Below are positions 16,379-25,001 of a stretch of 64,000 bases of DNA, piece by piece (position 1 is the stretch's first letter; each line of letters begins with the position of its first letter). Under the pieces are notes generated by a model, which saw only the letters and a list, made by a program, of their open reading frames with translations, did no database searches and was not told the DNA's origin. The translations under genes and the position numbers were made by a program. The stretch comes from Methylomonas sp. (lineage in GTDB: Bacteria > Pseudomonadota > Gammaproteobacteria > Methylococcales > Methylomonadaceae), in assembly GCF_023228165.1 (NCBI RefSeq), contig NZ_JALOBS010000027.1, forward strand, positions 1-64,000, given 5' to 3'.

Positions 16379-19075
16379 TTAATGTCCAATAACCGCAACC
16401 TTACCCGCATCGGCTAACAACGTTTTCAACTCCGGCAAACAAGATCCGCAGCCGGTACCGGCACTCAGGCATTCGCCTATACCGGCCACGTTGTCCAGTT
16501 TATGTTTGGCTATGGCCTGTAAAATGGTTTTTTCGCCGACGTTAAAACAAGAGCAGACGGTACGCCCTACATCCTGCTCGCCTTGCGGCGGCAGGCCGCC
16601 GAGCAGGCTCAGGCGTTCCCTGCGGGTTAATTCCGGCTTGGCAAACAGGCTGCACAGCCAACCCGGTTCCGGTAGCCCGCCTTGAGCGGTGACAAACACA
16701 CAGGCCGATAATCGCCCCGCTTCGATACTGGCCATTCGGTAGTCGCCGATCTCGATATCGCTAAATTCCAGGGATTCGGACGGTTCCTGTAACTCATTCG
16801 CTAACAGCGTTTTACTCCAGCTCCGCAACTCGTCGATTTCAGTCTGCCCAGCCAAGTGATAACGCCAATAGCCATCGCCTTTGACTTTGATTTGATATTC
16901 GACACCGCCAATCCGTAAGGCTTGCCGCGACAGCAGCAAGGCTTGCCAGCGCGGTTGCCAGGCTTCGATCCGTACCGGCGTTTGTTTACTTTCCGGTTGC
17001 CCGGACAACGGATCGACCACCGGATTGACTAAGGCACCCACCCTGCCCCGACTACTGAATTGTTCGGTCCAATGCATGGGCACGAATAAACTGCCGGACT
17101 GCTGCGAGACAGTGATGTCCACCCGCGCCAACATACTGCCCCAGCGACTGGTAATCAGCGCCATACCCGCATGCTTCAAGCCGGTGCGCAAGGCATCCTC
17201 GGGATGAATCTCCACCGTCGGTTCCGGCTTATGGCTGTTCAATTTGGCGGCTAACGCGGTACGGGTCATGGTATGCCATTGATCCCGCAGGCGACCAGTA
17301 TTCAAGGTAAACGGATAGTCGGCATCGGTGGCATGAAACGGCACCCTTGGGCTGATTGGAATAAAACAGGCCCTGCCCTGTTCCGTATAGAATCGGCCGT
17401 CGCTAAACAACCGTGCTGTGCCGTGCATGGCCTTGGCTGTAACCGGCCATTGGATGGGCGGCAAGGCGTCGAACTGGGGTTGATTGATGTCGGCAAAGGC
17501 GGAAATATCGAAATCCCTAATGCCATGTTCGCTATCGTTTTCAAACCCGGACAAGGCCGCATGTTCTCTAAAAATTTCGGCACTGCTTTGATAGTCGAAG
17601 CCGGTAAAACCCATGCGCTGCGCAATCTGGCAAACGATCCACCAATCCGGCCGGGATTGGCCGGAGGGCGCGAATAGCGGCCGCTGCCTGGAAATACGCC
17701 GTTCCAGATTGGTCACCGTGCCGTCTTTTTCGCTCCAGCCGGTGGCCGGCAGCTTTACATGGGCAAACGCCATGGTATCGGTATTGGCGATGCAGTCCGA
17801 CACCACTACCAGCTCGCATTGCTGCAGGGTGCGTTTGATCTTGTCCGCGTTGGGCATCGATACCACCGGATTAGTGGCCATGATCCATACCGCTTTGATC
17901 CGGCCGTCAGCAATGGCATCGAATAATTCCACGGCTTTAAGGCCCTGTCGATTGGCGACACGATCACTGCCCCAAAACCGCCCGACTCTATCCACATGTA
18001 GCGGATTTTCCAAATCCATGTGCGCCGCCAGCGTATTGGCCAGCCCGCCCACTTCCCGCCCGCCCATGGCGTTGGGCTGCCCGGTCAGCGAAAACGGCCC
18101 GCAGCCGGGCTTGCCGATCTTCCCGCTGGCCAGATGGCAGTTAATGATGGCATTGCATTTGTCCGAGCCGGAACTGGATTGGTTAATACCCTGCGAATAA
18201 ACCGTCACTACTTTTTTTAATTTGGCGAACCAGGCAAATAACTGGGCCAGATCATGCGCAGGTAAGCCGCAAGCCGCCGCCAATTCGTCGAAAACCACGG
18301 CGCTGTCCTGGGCCGCGGCCAAGGCCGGCACGAAATCCTGGCAGTGCCGGTCAATGAAATCCCTGTCCAGCGAGCCCGTCTCGGCCAGATACGCCAACAA
18401 TCCATTAAACAGCAAGGCGTCCATGCCGGGCTTGATGGACAGATGCAGATCGGCAATATCGCAGGTGCTGGTGGCGCGCGGGTCGATGACCACAATCTTC
18501 AAGCCCGGGTTGCTTTCCTTGGCGCGGCGGATGCGTTGAAAGGCGACAGGATGGCACCAGGCGGCATTGGAACCGACCAGCACGATCAGCTCGGCTTGCT
18601 CCAAGTCTTCGTAACTACACGGCACGGCATCGGCGCCGAAAGCGCGTTTGTAGCCTACCACCGCCGACGACATACAGAGCCTGGAGTTGGTATCGATGTT
18701 GGCCGAACCGATGAAGCCTTTCATCATTTTGTTGGCCACATAGTAATCTTCGGTCAATAATTGCCCGGAAACATAAAACCCCACCGCATCCGGACCGTGT
18801 TCGGCGATGATGGCGGCAAAACGTTCGGCAACATGGGCCAATGCGCTCTCCCAGTCTGTGGTCCGGCCGTTGATTTCCGGCTGAAGTAAGCGGTTCTCCA
18901 AGCTGACGGTATCACCCAACGTGGCGCCCTTGGAACACAAGCGGCCGAAATTGGCCGGGTGCTGCGCATCGCCCTTGATGCTGACAATATGCTTTTCGGG
19001 GTCGACCAGCGTGGCTTCAATGCCGCAACCGACACCGCAATAGGGACAAGTAGTTTTGATACTGGACGGACTCAT
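16379..19075 (-). CDS. nasA: Assimilatory nitrate reductase, catalytic subunit
   Basis: Reduces nitrate to nitrite in the cytoplasm at a Mo-bis-MGD centre. The N-terminus has the [4Fe-4S] motif CPYCGVGC with a fourth Cys in GRLCSKG. The molybdopterin oxidoreductase body contains DTNSRLCMSSAVVGYK, IDPRAT and CNAIINCHLASGKIG, followed by a molydopterin-dinucleotide-binding domain (FTLNTGRLRDQWHTMTRT). The last about 60 residues are a BFD-type [2Fe-2S] domain (CSCFNVGEKTI...GTGCGSC). At 898 residues from the ATG at 19075 (preceded by AAGGAAG) it matches the Klebsiella-type enzyme. It is the last gene of the operon; its electrons presumably come from the FAD subunit encoded just upstream. Confidence 0.93.
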   Translation of the reverse strand: MSPSSIKTTCPYCGVGCGIEATLVDPEKHIVSIKGDAQHPANFGRLCSKGATLGDTVSLENRLLQPEINGRTTDWESALAHVAERFAAIIAEHGPDAVGFYVSGQLLTEDYYVANKMMKGFIGSANIDTNSRLCMSSAVVGYKRAFGADAVPCSYEDLEQAELIVLVGSNAAWCHPVAFQRIRRAKESNPGLKIVVIDPRATSTCDIADLHLSIKPGMDALLFNGLLAYLAETGSLDRDFIDRHCQDFVPALAAAQDSAVVFDELAAACGLPAHDLAQLFAWFAKLKKVVTVYSQGINQSSSGSDKCNAIINCHLASGKIGKPGCGPFSLTGQPNAMGGREVGGLANTLAAHMDLENPLHVDRVGRFWGSDRVANRQGLKAVELFDAIADGRIKAVWIMATNPVVSMPNADKIKRTLQQCELVVVSDCIANTDTMAFAHVKLPATGWSEKDGTVTNLERRISRQRPLFAPSGQSRPDWWIVCQIAQRMGFTGFDYQSSAEIFREHAALSGFENDSEHGIRDFDISAFADINQPQFDALPPIQWPVTAKAMHGTARLFSDGRFYTEQGRACFIPISPRVPFHATDADYPFTLNTGRLRDQWHTMTRTALAAKLNSHKPEPTVEIHPEDALRTGLKHAGMALITSRWGSMLARVDITVSQQSGSLFVPMHWTEQFSSRGRVGALVNPVVDPLSGQPESKQTPVRIEAWQPRWQALLLSRQALRIGGVEYQIKVKGDGYWRYHLAGQTEIDELRSWSKTLLANELQEPSESLEFSDIEIGDYRMASIEAGRLSACVFVTAQGGLPEPGWLCSLFAKPELTRRERLSLLGGLPPQGEQDVGRTVCSCFNVGEKTILQAIAKHKLDNVAGIGECLSAGTGCGSCLPELKTLLADAGKVAVIGH

Positions 19076-19247
19076 GGTTTCTTCCTTAGGCGATTTCCCG
19101 AGCAAAATATACCCAACTGATTGGTGTTGTTGTCTATCTACTTAAACTCAAAAAAGTGACATCGCCCAGCTATGCGCGCTTTTTCGAACCTTATCGCCAA
19201 ACAAGATTCCGCCGCGATAGGGGTGTATTTATGCCTGACATTTTCCT

Positions 19248-20468
19248 TTATGCCGCTAAATCAACCGGATTGAAAATCAGCCGGTCGCGCATAGCGACAA
19301 CATTAGTCCGGTTTTTGACCAGATTCAAATACCAGGCGCTGCCACTGGTATCGCCGTACATAATCATGCCGGCGATGACGTTGTCTTTTAGGACGATTTT
19401 GCGATACACGCCTTGGGCATGGTCGATCAGCACCTGCCGATGGCAAGTGGAGTCGCCTTCAAAATCGCCGACCGAAAACAAATCGATCCCGGTCACTTTC
19501 AACATGGTGGCCGACAATAAAGTCCGGTAGGCGGCCGACGCGCGACCCGCCAAGTGTTGCGCGCAGACCTTGGCCTGTTCGTAGACCGGCGCCACCAGGC
19601 CGAATATTTCCCCACGATGCTCCACGCATTCGCCCACCGAATAAATATTTTCGTCGCTGGTTTGCAACGTGTCATTCACCAGAATGCCCCGTTCGCAGGC
19701 CAAGCCCATGGCTTGCCCCAGTGCGATGTTGGGTTGAATGCCGGTGGCCATTACCAAAATATCGGCCGGCAGCAAACTGTTATCGCTGAGCCGCACACTG
19801 CCGATGTGCTCATCTTGACTGATAATTTCGCTAATCGTCACACCCAGCCGAAACTCGATGCCTTTATCTTCCAGTTGCCGTTGCAGAAATCCGGCCGCCT
19901 GTTTATCCAGCTGCCGGTTCAATAAATGCCCGGCACGATTCACTACCGTAACCTGCATGCCGCGCTGCATCAAACCATTGGCGGCTTCCAGGCCCAGCAA
20001 GCCGCCGCCCAGCACCACCGCGTGCTGTTTGGTTTGGGATTTTTCTATCATGGTTTGCACATCGGCGATATCCCGAAACCCCATAACGCCTTCCGTTTCC
20101 CGCCCCGGAATGTCCAACATCAGCGGTAAGGAACCGGTCGCAATCACAAGCTTGTCGTATTCGGCGCTCGTGCCGTCCTTGGCTATTACCCGCCGGTTAG
20201 CCCGGTCGACAGCGACGACGGCCTTGTCCGTTCCGCAATACAGGGTTATCCGGTTGCGCCGATACCAGGCAAAGTCGTGAATCATGATGTCGTCTACGCT
20301 TTTGGCCCCAAACAACAACGGCGTCAGCATGATACGGTTATAGTTGCCGTGCGGCTCGGCGCCGAACACGGTAATTTCGTATCGATTCGGCGCCAGTTGA
20401 AGTAATTCGTCAACGGTGCGCATGCCGGCCATACCGTTGCCGATGACGATAAGTTTTTGTTTGTTCAT
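19248..20468 (-). CDS. nasB: NAD(P)H/FAD electron-transfer subunit of nitrate reductase (NasB/NirB-N type)
   Basis: A 406-residue FAD/NAD(P)-disulfide-oxidoreductase-fold protein. It has the FAD loop VIGNGMAGMRTVDELL at the N-terminus, the NAD loop VLGGGLLGLEAANGL in the middle, and DENIYSVGECVEHRG near residue 280. It is homologous to the first half of NirB (29661 in this window) but lacks the BFD, ferredoxin-like and siroheme domains, so it is not a nitrite reductase. Position directly before nasA argues that it passes electrons from NAD(P)H to NasA, probably via the BFD domain of NasA. Confidence 0.88.
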   Translation of the reverse strand: MNKQKLIVIGNGMAGMRTVDELLQLAPNRYEITVFGAEPHGNYNRIMLTPLLFGAKSVDDIMIHDFAWYRRNRITLYCGTDKAVVAVDRANRRVIAKDGTSAEYDKLVIATGSLPLMLDIPGRETEGVMGFRDIADVQTMIEKSQTKQHAVVLGGGLLGLEAANGLMQRGMQVTVVNRAGHLLNRQLDKQAAGFLQRQLEDKGIEFRLGVTISEIISQDEHIGSVRLSDNSLLPADILVMATGIQPNIALGQAMGLACERGILVNDTLQTSDENIYSVGECVEHRGEIFGLVAPVYEQAKVCAQHLAGRASAAYRTLLSATMLKVTGIDLFSVGDFEGDSTCHRQVLIDHAQGVYRKIVLKDNVIAGMIMYGDTSGSAWYLNLVKNRTNVVAMRDRLIFNPVDLAA

Positions 20469-20603
20469 GTTGGTACTCGTTGATTTAGTATGTCGCTAAC
20501 GCGACGGTTTAGTTGGTAGTCGGTTTTCGGGCCGGCCTTATAACCAGTGGCGACGAAGGCGACACAATAAAATTCCTCTTTACAAAAGCAGGAAAACCAG
20601 AAC

Positions 20604-21884
20604 TCAAAAGCTGACATTCGCCTGCAACCAGATTTTCTGGGTATCGGTATACGCGGTGTTATCGGCGTTGAAATTGGCGTATTTCGCCAACAAGGAATAA
20701 TGCTTACCGAATTTTTTCAGGATGGAAAAATCCCATTCGGTACCGTATTGCACCGAGCCGGTGTCGTCCTTGAAATCGTGGAATACGCCGGTAATGATCA
20801 GACTGTCGTTCATCATTTTGTAGCTGGCAGTTGCGAATACATCGCGAATACCGTTGGCCGGCGTGGCCAGGAACAAATCCGCCCAGCCCTGGAAAGCGTG
20901 ATTGGTACCCAACGGGGTTTGGAACGCTTTGGTGGAAGTGCCCACCCCTCTGCCAAGACCATTTAATTGCTCCATCGCACCGGAGACTGTCAGGTTATAA
21001 GCGCTGGCACCAGCCATCAAATTGATCCGGTCGACCTGATAGCGGTTGGGGTTGTCGCCATAATCGGACTGATTGCTCCATTCCGCGGTATATATGGCAT
21101 TGACCTTGTCGAAAAATCGAGGCGATTTTCCGTCGAAACGCAACCCGTAAGTCTGCGTGGATTTAGCATAGTTCGCGCTTTCCCGATAATCCAACCAATA
21201 GCCGTATCCGACCAAATTCCCCCACTCGCCCACTTTGTAGTTCAGGTTCAAAATCGGTGCATTCAAGGTATCGGTAGTAGAGGCGACGCTTTGCACATGA
21301 TCGATATAACCGGCATTGACGGTCAGGCCGAAAATCGTCTGGTTTTTGTGGGTAATCAGAATCGAATCGTAGGTTTGTTCCATTTGCCGCCAGCCGACGT
21401 TACCGATAAAACGATCATCGTCCAGCTTGATGCGTTGGCGACCGACTTTAACCAAAGTATCGGGAATACCTTTATAACTCAGCCAGAATTGATTCAATTC
21501 GCTTAAGTCAGGGTCGACCACCGTGGAATACTGAGTACGGCGATTACGGGTACTGTTGTAATCCTCCTGCAAGGCATAATTACCCTCGTATTCCGCGTAG
21601 GCCTGCAAGTCATAAAAAGTCGGCGATAACAAACCCAGCCGCAACCGGGCGGTATTGGCATTAGCGGTTTGCGGATTACCCGCGCCTTTATCCTGATCGA
21701 CATTTTCCCAGCGATAGTTCAAGTCCATTTTGATGGCGCCGTTATTACCGTAGTGATAAAAATTCAAGGCATCTTCCACTTCCTTGGTGAAGTCGGCCTG
21801 CGCCGGCGTGCCCGCCAAGGACATGGTTAGCAAGGCTCCCGGCGCCAAGCGGGAAGATAACGGTTTGCTGGTTTGCGTCGGCAT
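20604..21884 (-). CDS. Outer-membrane beta-barrel porin of the alginate-export type
   Basis: 426 residues with a signal peptide ending GTPAQA. The mature part has alternating hydrophobic/polar strands, many Tyr/Trp/Asn (LDYRESANYAKSTQTYGLRF), VKVGRQRIKLDDDRFIGNVGWRQ, and a C-terminal Phe (LQANVSF) typical of BamA-assembled barrels. The VGRQRIKLDDxRF block resembles the alginate_exp (AlgE-like) porin family. The ATG at 21884 has AGGGGGC 5 bases upstream and is preferred over GTG at 21938. Within the nitrate operon it is likely an outer-membrane channel for nitrate or another anion; that role is inferred from position. Confidence 0.75.
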   Translation of the reverse strand: MPTQTSKPLSSRLAPGALLTMSLAGTPAQADFTKEVEDALNFYHYGNNGAIKMDLNYRWENVDQDKGAGNPQTANANTARLRLGLLSPTFYDLQAYAEYEGNYALQEDYNSTRNRRTQYSTVVDPDLSELNQFWLSYKGIPDTLVKVGRQRIKLDDDRFIGNVGWRQMEQTYDSILITHKNQTIFGLTVNAGYIDHVQSVASTTDTLNAPILNLNYKVGEWGNLVGYGYWLDYRESANYAKSTQTYGLRFDGKSPRFFDKVNAIYTAEWSNQSDYGDNPNRYQVDRINLMAGASAYNLTVSGAMEQLNGLGRGVGTSTKAFQTPLGTNHAFQGWADLFLATPANGIRDVFATASYKMMNDSLIITGVFHDFKDDTGSVQYGTEWDFSILKKFGKHYSLLAKYANFNADNTAYTDTQKIWLQANVSF

Positions 21885-21944
21885 AAAGCCCCCTAGACTG
21901 GATGAAAAAAATCGCTTGGTTAACATAGATTGACTCACAAAGAT

Positions 21945-23708
21945 TTAATGGGGGTGATCGCATTCCGACAGGAAGGTCAGCAGACTTTCCCGGTATTTGT
22001 AGTAATCAGGGTGCTCTAACAGTGCTTTGCGACTGCGCGGCCTGGGCAGGTCGATTTCCTGAATTTTGCCGATTTTGGCGTGAGGACCGTTGGTCATCAT
22101 CACTACCCGGTCGGCCAGTAAAATGGCCTCGTCGACATCGTGGGTGACCACAATGGCGGTGACGTGGGTGCGTTCCCAGACTTCCATCAGCACTTCCTGC
22201 AATTCCCAGCGAGTCAGCGAATCCAGCATGCCGAAGGGCTCATCCAGCAACAGCAATTTAGGCGACAAGGCAAAGGCGCGGGCAATGCCCACTCGTTGCC
22301 GCATGCCGTTGGACATCTCTGCCGCTTTTTTGTACAGGGCATCGGTCAGACCCACGCGGGTCAGATAGTATTCGACGATATCTTCGCGTTCGGTTTTGGA
22401 GGCGTGCGGATAAACCTTATCCACCCCCAACATGACGTTTTCGAACGCAGTCAGCCACGGAAACAGGCTGGGAGCCTGAAATACCACGCCGCGATCCGGG
22501 CCGGCACTATCGATTTCGCGGTTATCCAGAATAATGCCGCCTTCCGAGATATCGGTCAGGCCGGCGGTCATCGACAGCACGGTGGATTTACCGCAGCCGG
22601 AGTGGCCGATGATGGAAATGAACTCGCCCTTTTTCATCTTCATATCAAAACCGTCCACCACCTTGACGGTACTATTGCCGTCCGGGGTAGGGTAGATTTT
22701 CGATAATCGGGTGAATTCCAGATAACGAGGCTTGCCCAAATCGCTGGGCTTGGGCTTTAGAGCCGTAGTATCCAGTTTCCAGTCGTTACTGGTATTGGGA
22801 CGCACAGCGGGTAATTTGATTTTGTCGCACTCTTCTGCTTCGGCTTTCCGCATGCCGATGTTCATCAAATAACGGGTGATATCGGCCCGCAGGCGCTTGA
22901 ACGCTTCGTTATGATTTAAGGCGGTACGATCGCGCGGACGCTCCAGATCGACATAAAAATCGGGACCGAAGCAGGCATCCGGCCCCGGATTCAGCGGTAT
23001 TACCCGATCGGCCATATAGATGGCTTCGTCGACGTCGTTGGTGATCAGAATCACGGTTTTTTTGTCCTGTTCCCAGATTTGCAGGATTTCGTCCTGCAAG
23101 TTGCCGCGGGTCAGCGCATCGAGCGCACTGAGCGGCTCGTCCAGCAACAGAACGTCGGGATTAGCGGCCAGGGCGCGGGCTACATTGACTCTTTGCCGCA
23201 TGCCGCCGGACAGTTCGGCAGGCTTTTTATCCATGGCCCGACCCAAATTGACCATCTTCACGTATTTTTCGGTGTGGGCGCGGCGTTGTTCCGGCGTCCA
23301 GTCCTTGAAAATCGCATCCACCGCCAGCGCCACGTTTTCGTATACGGTTAGCCACGGCATCAGGGAATAGTTTTGAAACACCACGCCACGATCGGGGCCG
23401 GGTTCGCTGATAGGCCGGCCGTTTTTCAACAACAGGCCGCTATCGGCTTGCAGCAAACCGGCAATCATGGATACCAGGGTGGTTTTGCCGCTACCGGAAA
23501 ATCCAACAATGGCAATAAACTCACCGGCTTTGATCGTTAAATTGATGTTACGCAAAATCGAAGTTTTATCTTTACCTTCGCCGTAAGTTTTGCAAACACC
23601 TTTTAACGCCAGTAAGTCTGGCTGCGGGTTCTCAATCAGTTTAATCGTTGCGTTTTCCTGTTTGTGAACGGCAAGGTCGATGATTTTTGCCTGGACTGCT
23701 GCACTCAT
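21945..23708 (-). CDS. nrtC: Nitrate ABC transporter, fused double ATPase (NrtC/NrtD-type)
   Basis: 587 residues carrying two complete ABC ATPase domains in one chain. NBD1 (about 30-290): GFSGSGKT, LSGGMRQR, VLLLDEP, and a switch motif reading LITNDVDEA, with Asn in place of the H-loop His. NBD2 (about 325-585): GHSGCGKS, MSNGMRQR in place of LSGGQ, LLLLDEP, and a normal VTHDVDEA. The classical cyanobacterial NrtC instead carries a solute-binding domain at its C-terminus, which is missing here. In a head-to-tail sandwich, Walker/H-loop of NBD1 plus signature of NBD2 would make one degenerate site, leaving one consensus site. Ten bases separate it from nrtB; GAGG precedes its ATG. Confidence 0.9.
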   Translation of the reverse strand: MSAAVQAKIIDLAVHKQENATIKLIENPQPDLLALKGVCKTYGEGKDKTSILRNINLTIKAGEFIAIVGFSGSGKTTLVSMIAGLLQADSGLLLKNGRPISEPGPDRGVVFQNYSLMPWLTVYENVALAVDAIFKDWTPEQRRAHTEKYVKMVNLGRAMDKKPAELSGGMRQRVNVARALAANPDVLLLDEPLSALDALTRGNLQDEILQIWEQDKKTVILITNDVDEAIYMADRVIPLNPGPDACFGPDFYVDLERPRDRTALNHNEAFKRLRADITRYLMNIGMRKAEAEECDKIKLPAVRPNTSNDWKLDTTALKPKPSDLGKPRYLEFTRLSKIYPTPDGNSTVKVVDGFDMKMKKGEFISIIGHSGCGKSTVLSMTAGLTDISEGGIILDNREIDSAGPDRGVVFQAPSLFPWLTAFENVMLGVDKVYPHASKTEREDIVEYYLTRVGLTDALYKKAAEMSNGMRQRVGIARAFALSPKLLLLDEPFGMLDSLTRWELQEVLMEVWERTHVTAIVVTHDVDEAILLADRVVMMTNGPHAKIGKIQEIDLPRPRSRKALLEHPDYYKYRESLLTFLSECDHPH

Positions 23709-23718
23709 AAATTTGGCC

Positions 23719-24732
23719 TCAGATTTTGCTGAATGAAAACAAGGTTTGTAGCGATTGCATGATGCGATCGAGGATGAAGCCGATAATGCCGATAGTGAAC
23801 ACCGCCACCATGATGCGGCCCAGGGAATTGGAGCTGCCGTTCTGGAACTCGTCCCAAACGAACTTGCCCAAGCCGGGGTTTTGCGCCAGCATCTCGGCGG
23901 CGATCAATACCATCCAGCCCACTCCCAGCGACAGCCGCATGCCGGTAAAAATGTAAGGCAGCGCGGAAGGTAAAATGATGCGTTTGATTTGGGTCGACCA
24001 ATCCAGCCGCAACACTTTGCCGACGTTCACCAAGTCGCGGTCGATTGACGAGACGCCGACCGCGGTATTGATCAGAGTCGGCCACAGCGAGCACAGCGTG
24101 ACCGTTACCGCCGAAGTAATAAACGACTTGGCGAACCAGGAATCGTCGCTGGTGACATACACGGCGCTGACCACCAAAGTCACAATCGGCAACCAGGCCA
24201 GCGGTGATACCGGTTTGAAAATCTGAATCAAAGGGTTGATGGCGGTATTGATTAACGGGCTCATGCCGCACAAAATCCCCAGCGGTACGGCCAGAAGCGT
24301 AGCGATCAAGAATCCAGCGAATACCGTGTATAAGCTGGTGATAATTTGGTCCAGGTAGGTAGCTTTGCCGGTATAGGGTCGAAATTTGATTTCGGCGTGA
24401 GGATCTTCGGCCAGTTTTTCCTGATTACGCAGCTCCTGGCGTTTATAAAACTCGACCATTTTGACTTTTTCGGCAAAATGTTCATCCACCAAGCCGTCCA
24501 CTTCATGCCAGACCGCCGCTGGCCCGGGAATAGCGCCCAAGCTGGTGTTAATACGGGATGCTGTCACGCTCCAAAGCCCCAGAAAAACCACGAAGGCTAT
24601 GATGGGCACCCCCATAATCAGCCACAATTGACGCAGCTGTTGGCCGGGATTTTCGCCGGCCGCAATTTTGACCACCGGCACAAACCAGGTCAGACCGGTG
24701 ATGTTGAAAAATTTGATTAGCTTGTTACTCAT
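23719..24732 (-). CDS. nrtB: Nitrate ABC transporter permease
   Basis: 337 residues. An N-terminal TM helix (WLIMGVPIIAFVVFLGLWSVTA) is followed by a long loop (about 60-130) and then a BPD_transp_1 domain with at least five helices. The EAA-like loop that contacts the ATPase is near SSIDRDLVNVGKVLRLDWSTQIKRIILP. This matches NrtB/SsuC-type permeases. It sits between the substrate-binding protein and the ATPase on the same strand. Confidence 0.92.
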   Translation of the reverse strand: MSNKLIKFFNITGLTWFVPVVKIAAGENPGQQLRQLWLIMGVPIIAFVVFLGLWSVTASRINTSLGAIPGPAAVWHEVDGLVDEHFAEKVKMVEFYKRQELRNQEKLAEDPHAEIKFRPYTGKATYLDQIITSLYTVFAGFLIATLLAVPLGILCGMSPLINTAINPLIQIFKPVSPLAWLPIVTLVVSAVYVTSDDSWFAKSFITSAVTVTLCSLWPTLINTAVGVSSIDRDLVNVGKVLRLDWSTQIKRIILPSALPYIFTGMRLSLGVGWMVLIAAEMLAQNPGLGKFVWDEFQNGSSNSLGRIMVAVFTIGIIGFILDRIMQSLQTLFSFSKI

Positions 24733-24818
24733 CGTCGTTACCTTTAATCGAAGTAAATCCGTAACCCATGGTAGATTTATCCCCTTATGCCGCGCCGAGC
24801 ACCGGGGTGACTTTTATC

Positions 24819-24913
24819 GTTCCTACGCTCCGGGTGGGAACGCATCTTGAACCGCTTTGCAGTTCGGGACGCTGGAGCGTCCTTTACCGGGTTCCCACGC
24901 AGAGCATGGGAAC
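24819..24913. repeat. Triple-palindrome repeat inside the nitrate operon
   Basis: Three palindromes in 95 bases: GTTCCTACGCTCCGGGTGGGAAC-like unit at 24819-24841, GGGACGCTGGAGCGTCC at 24866-24882, and a GTTCCCACGC...GGGAAC unit at 24891-24913. The first and third are versions of the same palindrome flanking the second. It lies in the 269-base gap between nrtA and nrtB, so the operon mRNA will fold here; it may attenuate or stabilise the upstream nrtA message. Confidence 0.75.
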
Positions 24914-25001
24914 CATAAAACTTGGCAACTAGCCGAAACCCATAAAAAGGACACATCCCTGTATCAAACGATTTCCCTTTCCGAGCACTCACTAGAGACT
25001 A

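Noticed and set aside
16491..18760. Several long plus-strand frames inside nasA
   Set aside because: Antisense shadows caused by codon bias in a long real gene; none has a family match or ribosome-binding site.
24777..24992. 71-codon minus-strand frame between nrtA and nrtB
   Set aside because: It is a translation of the palindromic repeat (GSHALRGN, RSHPERR pattern), not a gene.
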